In this document: in pieces, positions 8,121 to 16,266 of the stretch
Numbering within the stretch: the stretch's first letter is position 1
How the letters are laid out: the number at the start of each line of letters is the position of its first letter
Assembly: GCF_004295485.1 (NCBI RefSeq)
Contig: NZ_CP036164.1
Span: forward strand, 3,410,001-3,474,000
DNA length: 64,000 nucleotides
Source: Janibacter limosus
GTDB taxonomy: Bacteria > Actinomycetota > Actinomycetes > Actinomycetales > Dermatophilaceae
Reading direction: 5' to 3'
Translations under genes and position numbers: made by a program
The notes under the pieces: model-generated
Seen by the model: the letters and a program-made list of their open reading frames with translations, nothing else
What the model was told of the DNA's origin: nothing
Databases searched by the model: none

Positions 8121-8393
8121 ATGAACACCCTGATCACCGCACTGCCCGAGCTTGCCGTCCATGCCGGCGACGGCCGGTGGGCCGAAGGCGCAGGACCGCC
8201 CTTCGTCATCTTCCCGCTCGTCTGGCTGCTGCTCGTCGGCGGGATCATCACCGTCGCCGTCCTGGGTCGCCGCCGCCGCGAGGCCACCGCCGGACGCCGC
8301 TCGGGCGAGCGGCTGCTCGCCGAGCGGTACGCCGACGGGTCGATCGACGAGGAGGAGTACCGCGCCCGACGCACGGTGTTGCGCGAGAAGTGA
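8121..8393 (+). CDS. Small membrane protein with C-terminal SHOCT domain
   Basis: 90 residues. One transmembrane segment (PFVIFPLVWLLLVGGIITVAVL, about residues 26-48) is followed by a basic stop-transfer RRRR and a SHOCT motif (GERLLAERYADGSIDEEEYRARRTVL), a short helical hairpin thought to mediate oligomerisation or substrate contact. The start ATG has GGAGGA at 8111-8116. SHOCT proteins often sit beside phage-shock or envelope-stress genes; here the two-component system converges on it across a very strong terminator. Confidence 0.88.
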   Translation: MNTLITALPELAVHAGDGRWAEGAGPPFVIFPLVWLLLVGGIITVAVLGRRRREATAGRRSGERLLAERYADGSIDEEEYRARRTVLREK

Positions 8394-8399
8394 TCTCGA

Positions 8400-8434
8400 G
8401 ACGAAGGGGGGAGCCGCGGGCTCCCCCCTTCGTC
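8400..8434. terminator. Bidirectional terminator (16-bp perfect stem)
   Basis: GACGAAGGGGGGAGCC (8400-8415), loop GCG, then the exact reverse complement (8419-8434), placed between the converging SHOCT and response-regulator genes. Both arms contain the abundant word CGAAGGG. Confidence 0.88.
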
Positions 8435-8440
8435 ATGGCG

Positions 8441-9091
8441 TCAGGCGAGGCCGGACTGGAAGGCGAAGACCACGAGCTGGGCCCGGTCACGGGCGCCGAG
8501 CTTGATCATCGCCCGGCTGACGTGAGTACGCGCGGTGGCCGGGCTGACGACGAGACGCTCGGCGATCTCCTTGTTGTTCATCCCCTCGGCGACGAGGGTG
8601 ACGACCTCTCGCTCGCGCTCGGTGAGGTCGGCCAGGCGGGGGTGCGGTCGGGGACGTCGGGGTGCGTTGGCGGTGAACTCGCGGATGAGGGTCCGGGTCA
8701 CCGACGGCGAGAGCAGGGCGCCACCGTCGGCCACCGTCTCGATCGCCTCGACCAGAGTCGCGGGCGGGGTGTTCTTCAGCAGGAATCCGCTCGCGCCGTG
8801 CCGGAGCGCATCGAAGACGTACTCGTCGAGCTCGAAGGTCGTCAGCACGAGGACGCGCGTGTGCGAGAGGTCGGGGTCCCCGACGATCCGACGGGTCGCC
8901 TCGAGCCCGTCGATACCGGGCATCCGGATGTCCATGAGGACGACGTCGGGACGGGTGGCGCGCGCCAGGGCGACCGCGGCGATCCCGTCGGCGGCCTCGC
9001 CCGCGATGGTGAGACCCTCGGTGGCCTCCACGAGGGCCCGCAGTCCGAGGCGGACGAGCTCCTGGTCGTCGACGAGCAGCACGGAGGTCAC
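8441..9091 (-). CDS. NarL/LuxR-family response regulator
   Basis: 216-residue DNA-binding response regulator. Receiver domain: acidic pocket LLVDDQ at residues 4-9, phosphoacceptor Asp in VVLMDIRMPG near residue 54, Thr in VLVLTTF and the conserved Lys in FLLKNTP near residue 105. LuxR-type HTH at the C-terminus: LTEREREVVTLVAEGMNNKEIAERL ... ATARTHVSRAMIKLG. The start is GTG 9091, overlapping the stop of the histidine kinase by 4 bp (GTGA), so the pair is translationally coupled. A probable binding site is the palindrome at 10394-10411. Confidence 0.95.
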   Translation of the reverse strand: MTSVLLVDDQELVRLGLRALVEATEGLTIAGEAADGIAAVALARATRPDVVLMDIRMPGIDGLEATRRIVGDPDLSHTRVLVLTTFELDEYVFDALRHGASGFLLKNTPPATLVEAIETVADGGALLSPSVTRTLIREFTANAPRRPRPHPRLADLTEREREVVTLVAEGMNNKEIAERLVVSPATARTHVSRAMIKLGARDRAQLVVFAFQSGLA

Positions 9092-10311
9092 GGGGACTCC
9101 TTCGGTGGGGCAGGCAGGACGGCGTGGATCCGGAAGGTGTGCGGTCGAGGACCCGGGCCGTGGGCCAGCTCGCCGCCGAGCTGGGTCGCGCGGTGGCGCA
9201 TCCCGGTGATGCCGAGTCCGGCCACGTGGTCGTCGGCGTGGAGGTCCTGGTTGGTGACGGTAACCGTGACGGCGTCCTCGTCGCGACCCACGCGGACCTC
9301 GGCGCGAGGATGCGCCGAGTGCTTGACGACATTGGTGAGGGACTCCTGGACGATCCGGTACACGGCCAGATCGGTGGCCGCGGGCAGCGCTGCGTCGACA
9401 CCGCTCACCTCGAGATCCACCTCGACGCCCGCCGCCCGCACCCGCTCGCACAGGGCGCCGAGTCGGGCCACTCCCGGGGTCGGTGCCCGCGAGTCGTCCG
9501 GCGCCCCGGAGTCCTCGGGCCGAAGGGTGGACAGCGTGGTCCGCAGCTCCTCCAGGGCCTCCGCGCTCGCCGCGCTGATCGCCCGCAGGGCCTCCTCCGG
9601 CTGGCCCGGGCGCGCCGCCCGGACGTGCAGGGCGATGTCGGCCTGCATCTGGATCGCGGCGAGACCGTGACCGACGACGTCGTGGACCTCCTGAGCGAGC
9701 CGGACGCGTTCTGCCTGGACGAGCCGCTCGTCGGCGTCCGCCCGGGAGCGGGCCCTGGCGTCCGCGAGCACCTGGCGAGCCCACCCGATGGTGAAGGGCA
9801 GCACGACCCAGGTGGCAGCCGGCACGACACCGGCGACGGCGCTGCCACCCGGTGGCTGGGTGAAGAGGTGGACGAGCAGCGCGACGAAGGCCCCCGACGA
9901 CCAGAGCGCCGCCTCGCGGGTGGGGCGGTGCCGGGCGATGGCGAAGACCGCCACGGCGAGGCTGAGCAGAACCGGACCGTACGGGTGGCCGAGCGCGAGG
10001 TAGGTGGCGGTCGCGGTGGTCGTGACGACGAGGGTCCACACCGGCTGCCGCCGCCGCAGCACCAGCGCGACGGCGGCCGTGGCGACGAGGGCGAGCGCCA
10101 GAGCATCGGGCGGGACGGCGTCGCTGGCCCCCGGGCCGAAGGGGGGTCCGTCACCGGGTCCCTGCCCCTGGCGTCCCCACGGGCCCTCGCCCCCGCCGAG
10201 GAAGGGGAGGGTGACGAGGCCGAGCACGGCGAGCAGCAGCGCGAGCGGGACCTCGCGCAGCCACCCGGGACCTCGTGCGGGCGCCGGCCGACCGGTGCTG
10301 CGTCGCGGCAC
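9088..10311 (-). CDS. Sensor histidine kinase (HisKA_3 type)
   Basis: 407-residue membrane sensor kinase partnered with the response regulator it overlaps. The N-terminal half carries about five to six transmembrane segments with short loops and no large extracytoplasmic domain (LALLLAVLGLVTL, ALALALVATAAVALVL, VLLSLAVAVFAIA and others), then the HisKA_3 dimerisation helix with phospho-His in RLAQEVHDVVGHGLAA, and a HATPase_c domain (N-box NVVKHS, G-box HVAGLGITGMRHRA). GTG 10311 is chosen because GAAGGGAG lies just upstream; longer in-frame versions are unsupported. The signal is unknown; this layout suits envelope or antibiotic stress. Confidence 0.92.
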   Translation of the reverse strand: MPRRSTGRPAPARGPGWLREVPLALLLAVLGLVTLPFLGGGEGPWGRQGQGPGDGPPFGPGASDAVPPDALALALVATAAVALVLRRRQPVWTLVVTTTATATYLALGHPYGPVLLSLAVAVFAIARHRPTREAALWSSGAFVALLVHLFTQPPGGSAVAGVVPAATWVVLPFTIGWARQVLADARARSRADADERLVQAERVRLAQEVHDVVGHGLAAIQMQADIALHVRAARPGQPEEALRAISAASAEALEELRTTLSTLRPEDSGAPDDSRAPTPGVARLGALCERVRAAGVEVDLEVSGVDAALPAATDLAVYRIVQESLTNVVKHSAHPRAEVRVGRDEDAVTVTVTNQDLHADDHVAGLGITGMRHRATQLGGELAHGPGPRPHTFRIHAVLPAPPKESP

Positions 10312-10393
10312 GGCTCTCCCTTCGTCGGTGTGGGCGATGTCCACTCTCGCGCAGGAGGGCCCACCCGTCACCCCGCCTGCGGCGTAACAGGGC

Positions 10394-10411
10394 CTACGTC
10401 CCCGGACGTAG
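10394..10411. promoter_or_regulatory. Palindromic operator candidate for the two-component system
   Basis: CTACGTCC-CC-GGACGTAG, a perfect 8-bp inverted repeat with a 2-bp spacer, in the divergent region between the kinase-regulator operon and the membrane-protein gene. Size and symmetry suit a dimeric LuxR-type regulator. It lies about 82 bp from the kinase start and 58 bp from the divergent gene. Confidence 0.6.
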
Positions 10412-10469
10412 CTGCGGTTGCGTCCGGTGGGTGACGCGCCCGCGCCCGTGCGGCAGGACTCTTGGAGCC

Positions 10470-11006
10470 ATGTCCACCGCCACGACCACTCGCCGACCTT
10501 CGACCGCCGCCGATGCCCGGCGACCGCGGATGAGGCCCGCCCTGCGCAAGGGGGTGCTCGTCCTCCACCTGCTCTCGGTGGGCGGATGGATCGGGATCGA
10601 CGTCCTCGTCGGTGCACTCGTCCTCGCCGGGACGCTCGGCGATCCGGCGACGGCCGGTCTGGCCTACCGGGCCCTCGGGAGCTTCGTCGTCGTCCCGATG
10701 CTCACAGCCGCACTCGCGAGCCTCGCGACCGGGCTGCTGCTCGGCCTGGGGACGAAGTGGGGTCTGGCTCGGTACTGGTGGGTGCTCGTCAAGCTCGGTC
10801 TCACGCTCGTGCTCACGGTGCTGATCGTCGTCGCGCTACGGCCGGGGATGCCCGAGGTGGTCCTCCACGGTGAGCAGCTGGCGGCCGGCCTCGTGCCGGA
10901 GGGGGACGTCTCGGAGCTGGTCTTCCCGCCGATCGTGTCCCTCGTCGTGCTCTCCCTGGCGACTGTCCTCTCGGTGTACAAGCCGTGGGGGCGCACTCGA
11001 CGCTGA
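10470..11006 (+). CDS. Four-TM integral membrane protein, DUF2269-like
   Basis: 178 residues with four hydrophobic segments (VLVLHLLSVGGWIGIDVLVGAL, FVVVPMLTAALASLATGLLLGL, WVLVKLGLTLVLTVLIVVAL, IVSLVVLSLATVLSVY). The first contains the H-x4-GGW pattern seen in DUF2269/CopD-like membrane proteins. TTGGAG precedes ATG 10470. It is divergent from the two-component operon with a palindromic operator between them, so it is a likely direct target of that regulator. Biochemical role unknown. Confidence 0.8.
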   Translation: MSTATTTRRPSTAADARRPRMRPALRKGVLVLHLLSVGGWIGIDVLVGALVLAGTLGDPATAGLAYRALGSFVVVPMLTAALASLATGLLLGLGTKWGLARYWWVLVKLGLTLVLTVLIVVALRPGMPEVVLHGEQLAAGLVPEGDVSELVFPPIVSLVVLSLATVLSVYKPWGRTRR

Positions 11007-11041
11007 CCGGCCAGCATGCCTTGACCCCGCCGGCGCAACGC

Positions 11042-11076
11042 CGAGGGGCCCCGACCGTGACGGTCGGGGCCCCTCG
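11042..11076. terminator. Bidirectional terminator of NlpC/P60 gene 2
   Basis: CGAGGGGCCCCGACCG, loop TGA, then the exact reverse complement: a 16-bp perfect stem between the converging membrane-protein gene (ends 11006) and the NlpC/P60 gene (ends 11110). It is homologous to 6936-6972, with paired base changes. Confidence 0.88.
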
Positions 11077-11109
11077 ATGGTGGCGACGCGGTGCGTCGTC
11101 ACTGGTGGA

Positions 11110-12099
11110 TCAGACGCGACCGTAGGTGACGGCGCTGGTCCAGATGGCGCGCTTGGTCGTGTCGACGCGCGAGTTGCCGGCGTCGTACATCTGGCCGTTG
11201 CCGGCGTAGATGCCCATGTGCCAGGCGGGGGCACCGAAGAAGACGAGGTCGCCGACGCGGGGCGAGGAGACCCGGGTGGTGGCCTGACGCTGCTGCTCGG
11301 CCGTGCGCGGCAGGGTCTTGCCGTTGCGGGCGAAGACGTACTGGGTGAAGCCCGAGCAGTCGAAGCCGGTCGAGGGGCTCGTGCCACCCATGACGTAGGG
11401 GGTGCCGACGAGGCTCGCGGCGGTGTTGATGATGCCGCTGCTGGAGACCGCGGTGCGCGTCGTCGAGCGCGAGGTCGTCGTGGTGGTGGAGCGGGTGGAC
11501 CCGGTGATGCCCATCGCGGAGCCGGTGCGGGGACCGACGACGCCGTCGGCGGTCAGTCCGTGGCTGCGCTGCCAGCGCTTGACGGCGGCGGCCGTCCCGG
11601 AGCCGAAGATGCCGTCGGCGCTGACGCCGACCACGCGCTGGACCTGCTTGACGACGGTGCCGCGCGAGCCCTGACGGACCAGGCCGGTGAAGTTGGTGCG
11701 CGCGGTGGAGGACGCGGTGGTCCGACTGGAGCGGGTCGTGGTCGATCCCAGGCCCATCTTGGTGCCGGTGCGGGGGCCGACGACGCCATCGGCGGTCAGG
11801 CCGTGGCTGCGCTGCCAGCGCTTGACGGCGTAGGCGGTCCGGGAGCCGAAGATGCCGTCGGCGCTGACGCCGACCTTCTGCTGGATCTGCTTGACGACGG
11901 TGCCGCGGGAGCCCTGCTTGACCAGACCGGAGAAGGTGGCGGCGGAGGTGGCGGACGGAGCGGCGGTGGCGGACTGGGCGCCGATGGTGGCGGTGCCGAG
12001 GCTGACTGCGGCGACGGCGACCATGGTCGCGCCAGCGCGCTTGCCGACCTGCGAGGGGTGGCTCGGACCGCGGTGGCGTCCGGCGTAGAACATCGACAT
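11110..12099 (-). CDS. Secreted NlpC/P60 (C40) peptidase with two peptidoglycan-binding domains
   Basis: 329-residue exported wall hydrolase. Signal peptide (residues 1-45, Ala-rich, ends around QSATAAP), then two very similar peptidoglycan-binding_1 domains (each VKQGSRGTVVKQ(I/V)Q ... VKRWQRSHGLTADGVVGPRTG), Ser/Thr linkers, and a C-terminal C40 domain with the Cys in STGFDCSGFTQYVF and the His in PAWHMGIYAG. Start ATG 12099 follows GGAGAG. Transcription starts upstream of a c-di-AMP riboswitch, so hydrolase synthesis should fall when c-di-AMP is high. The duplicated binding domains look like an internal duplication. Confidence 0.95.
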   Translation of the reverse strand: MSMFYAGRHRGPSHPSQVGKRAGATMVAVAAVSLGTATIGAQSATAAPSATSAATFSGLVKQGSRGTVVKQIQQKVGVSADGIFGSRTAYAVKRWQRSHGLTADGVVGPRTGTKMGLGSTTTRSSRTTASSTARTNFTGLVRQGSRGTVVKQVQRVVGVSADGIFGSGTAAAVKRWQRSHGLTADGVVGPRTGSAMGITGSTRSTTTTTSRSTTRTAVSSSGIINTAASLVGTPYVMGGTSPSTGFDCSGFTQYVFARNGKTLPRTAEQQRQATTRVSSPRVGDLVFFGAPAWHMGIYAGNGQMYDAGNSRVDTTKRAIWTSAVTYGRV

Positions 12100-12110
12100 G
12101 GGTCTCTCCT

Positions 12111-12273
12111 ACGCCTGCGGAGTTAGCTGTCGGGTTGGAGTGGAGATCACTCCGCCCTGTGGTCCGTGGACCACGAGGACTTCACCCCAAGGCTGCAAGG
12201 CCATGGTTCGGTGGGTCCCCCGCTCCTGCCGTGCTGACTCAGGGGGCCAGTCGGGTTGGCAGGATTAGGCGGC
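12111..12273 (-). ncRNA. Cyclic-di-AMP riboswitch (ydaO-yuaA)
   Basis: Minus-strand leader of the NlpC/P60 gene. Reading 5' to 3' it carries the class's conserved blocks in order: GCCGCCTAATCCT, GCGGGGGACCCAC, TTGGGGTGAAGTCC, and the 3' signature ACCCGACAGCTAACTCCG followed by CAGGCG. In actinomycetes this riboswitch commonly controls wall-hydrolase (NlpC/P60, Rpf) genes and is an OFF switch for c-di-AMP. The aptamer ends only about 11 nt from the start codon, so control may act on translation or through an overlapping hairpin. Confidence 0.93.
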
Positions 12274-12307
12274 CCGGTGGCAACCCCTCGTGTGTGGGGT
12301 CGCGAAA

Positions 12308-12338
12308 AGGATAAGGCATTGGGACACGAAACGGTAAC
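12308..12338 (-). promoter_or_regulatory. Promoter and direct-repeat activator site of NlpC/P60 gene 2
   Basis: Minus strand: GTTACC-GTTTC-GTGTCC (12322-12338), 8 bp, then -10 TATCCT (12308-12313). It matches the NlpC/P60 gene 1 promoter position for position. Confidence 0.62.
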
Positions 12339-12361
12339 GGGGGTGTGGACGAATTTGTCTG

Positions 12362-13027
12362 TCAGTCGCCACCGTGTACGGCCCGGTGCAGCTGCGCCAT
12401 CTCCTCGTCCATCCGCGCGGCCGTCGCAGCCGCATCCGTGATGCGCTGACGCAGGTCGGGAGGGACGTCCCCTTCGTACTTGTAGAAGATCTTGTGCTCG
12501 GTGCTCGCCCAGAAGTCCATCGCCACCGTGCGGAACTGCACCTCGACCGGCACCTGCACCGGCCCGGAGGAGAGGAAGACGGGGATCTCGAGGATCACGT
12601 GCAGCGAGCGGTAGCCGTTGGCCTTGGGGTTGGCGATGTAGTCCTTGACCACCCGCACGGTGATGTCGGCCTGCGCCGTGAGCGAGTCCACGAGCCGGTA
12701 GACGTCGGCGACGAAGGAGCAGATGACCCGCACCCCGGCGATGTCGGTGATGTGCTCGCGCAGGTCCGGGATCTCCAGCTCGACCCCCTGGCGGGCGGCC
12801 TTCTCCAGGATGCTCTCCGGGCTCTTGACCCGGGTGGAGATGTGCTCGATCGGGTTGTCGAGGTGCAGCTCGGCGAACTCCTCGCGCAGGATCTCCAGCC
12901 GCATCGCGACCTGCTCCATGCCGAACCGGTAGCCGAGCATCATCCGCGTGAAGTCGTCACGGATCTGGGCGAACCGGCGGATCGCGTCGTCGGACAGTTC
13001 CGCTGGCAGCGCGGGGGGCTGGGTCAT
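12362..13027 (-). CDS. Small alarmone synthetase (GTP pyrophosphokinase, RelQ/YjbM-like)
   Basis: 221-residue single-domain (p)ppGpp synthetase transferring pyrophosphate from ATP to GDP/GTP. RelA/SpoT synthetase motifs are visible: RVKSPESILEKA (substrate loop, about residue 67), ITDIAGVRVICSFVADVYRL (about residue 92), the DYIANPKANGYRSLHVILEIP G-loop region (about residue 128) and VEVQFRTVAMDFWASTEHKI with the catalytic Glu. No HD hydrolase, TGS or ACT domains, so it is a stand-alone synthetase, probably induced under cell-wall stress; it sits next to wall-hydrolase genes. Confidence 0.93.
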   Translation of the reverse strand: MTQPPALPAELSDDAIRRFAQIRDDFTRMMLGYRFGMEQVAMRLEILREEFAELHLDNPIEHISTRVKSPESILEKAARQGVELEIPDLREHITDIAGVRVICSFVADVYRLVDSLTAQADITVRVVKDYIANPKANGYRSLHVILEIPVFLSSGPVQVPVEVQFRTVAMDFWASTEHKIFYKYEGDVPPDLRQRITDAAATAARMDEEMAQLHRAVHGGD

Positions 13028-13109
13028 GGTCTCTCCGGGGTCGGGTGCCGAGCCAGCCTAGGGGTCGAGTCTGGGAGGCAGCAGGGCGCGGACCGGGCAT
13101 GCTGGTCGG

Positions 13110-14072
13110 GTGCACGCCGACACCTTCCTGCCGATCCGGACCGAGCGCCTCACCCTTCGGGCGCACCGCGTGGGCGACCTCGAGCCGCTGCTGGAGTACG
13201 AGTCCCTGCCCGAGGTGGCGCGCTACCTCCCCTACCACCCGTGGACCCGGGAGACCGGCCGGGAGCACCTGGCCAAGCGGGTGCTGTGTCTGGGACTGGA
13301 CACCCCGGCCCGCAGCCTCGGCCTCGTGGTGGAGCACGAGGGTCGCGTGATCGGGGACGTCCTGCTCTGGGTCACCGACGAGGCGGGAGCGAAGGGAGAG
13401 ATGGGCTGGGCCTTCCGCCCCGACGTCGCGGGGCAGGGCTTCGCCACCGAGGCGGCGGCCGCAGTCCTCGAGGTCGGCTTCGCCCGCTACGGGTTGCACC
13501 GGGTCATCGCCCAGATGGATGCTCGCAACACGGCCTCGGCGCGCGTCGCCGAGCGGCTCGGGATGCAGCTGGAGGCCCAGCCGCGACAGGACTACTGGAG
13601 CAAGGGGGAGTGGACCGACTCGCTCGTGTACGCCGCGCTGGCGAGCGACCACCCGCACGACGTCGGTGACGCGATCGTCGTCAGCGCGGTCGTGCTCGCC
13701 GATGCCGACGGCCACGTGCTCACCGTCCGCAAGCGGGGCACGCACTCCTTCATGCACCCCGGTGGCAAGCCGGAGCCGGGCGAGACCCCTGCGCAGTGCG
13801 CGGTCCGTGAGGTGGAGGAGGAGCTCGGTCTGGTCCTCGACCCGGAGCGGCTCGACCTCCTGGCGGTGCACCGCACGGCCGCCGCCAACGAGGCGGGCAT
13901 GGCGCTCGTCGCGAGCGTCTTCCGCCACCCGCACCTGACAGACCGGTCGCGTCCGAGCGTCGTCCCCGCTGCCGAGATCGAGGAGGTCCGGTGGGTCGAC
14001 GTGAGCCGGCCGTTGCCGCAGGACTCAGCGCCCCTGCTGAGCCTGCTCGTCGCGGGGGCGGACTCGCGATGA
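13110..14072 (+). CDS. GNAT acetyltransferase-Nudix hydrolase fusion
   Basis: 320 residues with two enzymatic domains. Residues 1-175 are a RimJ-like GNAT domain (LPIRTERLTLRAHRVGD; acetyl-CoA loop RPDVAGQGFATEAAAAVLEV; NTASARVAERLGM). Residues 185-320 are a Nudix domain with a complete box GKPEPGETPAQCAVREVEEELGL (G-x5-E-x7-REVEEELGL). Each half looks intact, so it may acetylate one substrate and hydrolyse a nucleoside-diphosphate-type compound. The GTG start at 13110 precedes HADTFLPIRTERL. It overlaps the next gene by 4 bp (ATGA). Confidence 0.9.
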   Translation: MHADTFLPIRTERLTLRAHRVGDLEPLLEYESLPEVARYLPYHPWTRETGREHLAKRVLCLGLDTPARSLGLVVEHEGRVIGDVLLWVTDEAGAKGEMGWAFRPDVAGQGFATEAAAAVLEVGFARYGLHRVIAQMDARNTASARVAERLGMQLEAQPRQDYWSKGEWTDSLVYAALASDHPHDVGDAIVVSAVVLADADGHVLTVRKRGTHSFMHPGGKPEPGETPAQCAVREVEEELGLVLDPERLDLLAVHRTAAANEAGMALVASVFRHPHLTDRSRPSVVPAAEIEEVRWVDVSRPLPQDSAPLLSLLVAGADSR

Positions 14073-14527
14073 AGGTCGTCGACCCGCAAGGCCGGACATG
14101 GCGTGTCTCGCGGCGGTGGATGCCGTGGCGGCGCAAGACACGCTTCGGCAGCTGGGGGGACGGGCCCGTCTTCAGCGGCAGCCTCGGGGACGACCCGATC
14201 AGCGCGATCATCGGCGTCGTCCTGCTCATCCTCTTCATCCCGGTCCTGGTGCTTGGCCTCGTCGTCGCCCTGGAGATGTTGCTCCTGCTGCTGGTCCTCC
14301 CCTTCGCCGTCGTGGGCCGGATGCTCCTCGGCCGGCACTGGTGGGTGGAGGTGCGTGAGGGCTGGACCTTTGCGTGGGAGACCGAGGGCGGTGGCTGGTC
14401 CGACAGCGGACGGGCCATCGATCAGATCGCGCAGGGGCTGCGACAGGGGATGCCGCCGTGGCAGGCGGCCGGTCCACCCGTCGTGGGGGGCCGGCCTCCG
14501 CACGGGCAGCCGCCACCGCCCGTCTGA
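14069..14527 (+). CDS. Small membrane protein of unknown function
   Basis: 152 residues, translationally coupled to the acetyltransferase-Nudix gene (ATGA at 14069-14072). A Trp/Arg-rich cytosolic head (WRVSRRWMPWRRKTRFGSWGD) is followed by two close hydrophobic segments (AIIGVVLLILFIPVLVLGLVV and LLLLLVLPFAVVGRML), a Trp-rich segment, then a Pro/Gly-rich tail. No enzymatic motif recognised. Confidence 0.8.
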   Translation: MKVVDPQGRTWRVSRRWMPWRRKTRFGSWGDGPVFSGSLGDDPISAIIGVVLLILFIPVLVLGLVVALEMLLLLLVLPFAVVGRMLLGRHWWVEVREGWTFAWETEGGGWSDSGRAIDQIAQGLRQGMPPWQAAGPPVVGGRPPHGQPPPPV

Positions 14528-14639
14528 TGTCAGCTGACTCTTGCCCTTCGCCTGTGGATCCTCGGCTCGTTTTGGTGACTCGGGGCGCGAGGAGTTGACT
14601 GAGGGGGATCCGTCTTCCCCCGATGAGAGGAGCGCACCC

Positions 14640-15677
14640 GTGCGCACCGTGAAGGCCTGGGCGGCCACCTCCGCCACCGCACCCCTGTCCGCGACGACCA
14701 TCGAGCGTCGGGACGTCGGCGACAACGACATACTGATCGACATCGCCTTCGCCGGCATCTGCCACAGCGACATCCACACCGCCCGCAGCGAGTGGGGCGA
14801 GGCCCCCTACCCGCTCGTCGTCGGCCACGAGATCGCCGGCACCGTCGCCGAGGTCGGATCCGCCGTCACCAAGCACAAGGTCGGTGACCGCGTCGGCGTC
14901 GGCTGCCTGGTCAACTCCTGCGGTGAGTGCGATGCCTGCACCGCTGGCAAGGAGCAGTACTGCCCACAGTCCGTGGGCACCTACAACGCGACCGACCGCG
15001 ACGGCACCATCACCCAGGGCGGCTACTCGACCCACATCGTCGTCGACGCCGATTTCGCCCTGAAGATCCCCGAGGGCATCGACCTCGACGTCGCGGCCCC
15101 CCTGCTGTGCGCCGGTGTCACCACGTGGTCCCCGCTGCGCCGCTTCGGTGTCGGTGAGGGCTCCAAGGTGGCCGTCATCGGTCTCGGCGGCCTCGGCCAC
15201 ATGGGCGTCCAGCTGGCCGTCGCGCTCGGCGCGGAGGTCACCGTGCTGTCCCAGTCGCTGAAGAAGCAGGAGGACGGTCTCGCCCTCGGTGCGACCGACT
15301 ACCGCGCGACGAGCGACGACAGCACCTTCGAGGACCTGCGCGGGAAGTTCGACCTGATCCTCAACACGGTCAGCGCGAGCCTGCCGATCCAGCAGTACCT
15401 GTCGCTGCTCGGGGTGGAGGGCACGCTGGTCAACGTCGGCGCGCCGGTCGAGCCCTTCCAGGTCCCGGCCTTCTCCCTGATCGGTGGCGGCAAGTCCTTG
15501 GCTGGCTCCATGATCGGCGGGATCCCCGAGACCCAGGAGATGCTCGACTTCTGCGCGGACAAGGGCATCGGCGCCAAGATCGAGGTCATCTCGGCCGACC
15601 AGGTCAACGAGGCCTGGGAGCGGGTCGTCGCCTCCGACGTGCGCTACCGCTTCGTCATCGACGCCTCGACGATCTGA
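14640..15677 (+). CDS. Zinc-dependent alcohol dehydrogenase, CAD/YahK type
   Basis: 345-residue NADP(H)-linked aldehyde reductase/alcohol dehydrogenase. Catalytic zinc ligands are visible in AGICHSDIH (Cys, His) and [10 protein letters not shown]; the structural zinc loop is [15 protein letters not shown] (four Cys). The Rossmann motif [13 protein letters not shown] lies near residue 178. The cinnamyl-alcohol-dehydrogenase-like branch (YahK/AdhC) acts on a broad range of aldehydes. GTG 14640 is chosen for GAGAGGAG 8 bp upstream. It stands alone, with a 113-bp upstream gap and a convergent lipoprotein gene 3 bp after its stop. Confidence 0.92.
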   Translation: MRTVKAWAATSATAPLSATTIERRDVGDNDILIDIAFAGICHSDIHTARSEWGEAPYPLVVGHEIAGTVAEVGSAVTKHKVGDRVGVGCLVNSCGECDACTAGKEQYCPQSVGTYNATDRDGTITQGGYSTHIVVDADFALKIPEGIDLDVAAPLLCAGVTTWSPLRRFGVGEGSKVAVIGLGGLGHMGVQLAVALGAEVTVLSQSLKKQEDGLALGATDYRATSDDSTFEDLRGKFDLILNTVSASLPIQQYLSLLGVEGTLVNVGAPVEPFQVPAFSLIGGGKSLAGSMIGGIPETQEMLDFCADKGIGAKIEVISADQVNEAWERVVASDVRYRFVIDASTI

Positions 15678-15680
15678 CCC

Positions 15681-16100
15681 TCACGACGCGAGGGTGACCT
15701 CGTAGTGCATACCGCCGTCCGTCGTCGGCGTGGAGAACCTCAGCGTCTCTCCGCGCTCGACGGTGAACTCGGTCTCGGTGTCGCTCAGACTCAAGCCACC
15801 GCCCTCGCCACGCGGTGACATCGGCTCGCTCGTCGTGAACTCGACGGAGTCCTCGTCCACGTCGGTGAAGGTGATGTCGAAGTCGACGTGCCCCGTGAAG
15901 GGGACGCTGGCCCCCTTCGTCGCATCGACCGTCGTGATCCTGGGGGTCGGCTTGTGGTTGCGATCCCAGCCGTTCCACGAGCTGCTCGTGATGGTCACCG
16001 GGACCGGTCCGGGGTCGGGATCGAGCAGGCCGCAGCCGGTGAGCACGGGCAGGCATGAGGCGGCGGCGGCGAGGGCGAGGGTGCGGCGTCGGATGGTCAT
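15681..16100 (-). CDS. Putative lipoprotein
   Basis: 139 residues. Start ATG 16100 (MTIRRRTL) gives a clean lipoprotein signal: basic residues, Ala-rich core, and lipobox LTGC (Cys at about residue 23). The mature part is rich in Thr and Asp with alternating beta-strand character (VDFDITFTDVDEDSVEFTTSE) and resembles a small beta-sandwich. I do not recognise a family. It is presumably anchored to the outer face of the membrane. It is divergent from the secreted nuclease gene. Confidence 0.8.
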   Translation of the reverse strand: MTIRRRTLALAAAASCLPVLTGCGLLDPDPGPVPVTITSSSWNGWDRNHKPTPRITTVDATKGASVPFTGHVDFDITFTDVDEDSVEFTTSEPMSPRGEGGGLSLSDTETEFTVERGETLRFSTPTTDGGMHYEVTLAS

Positions 16101-16266
16101 GGGTCCTCCCTGGATGGTGGTGATGGTCTGACGCCGCCCGGACGCCAGCGGTTCCATGGACGAAGGGGGGAGAACCTCGACCCTTCGTTGACTCGCCGTT
16201 CACCCAGCGGGCCTCGCGGACGGTGAGGCTGGGCCCACACCCAGCCCCCACCCGTGAGGTCCACCC

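Noticed and set aside
9088..10617. Extended 509-residue version of the histidine kinase
   Set aside because: The extra N-terminus crosses the divergent promoter and palindrome and lacks a ribosome site; GTG 10311 has a good one.
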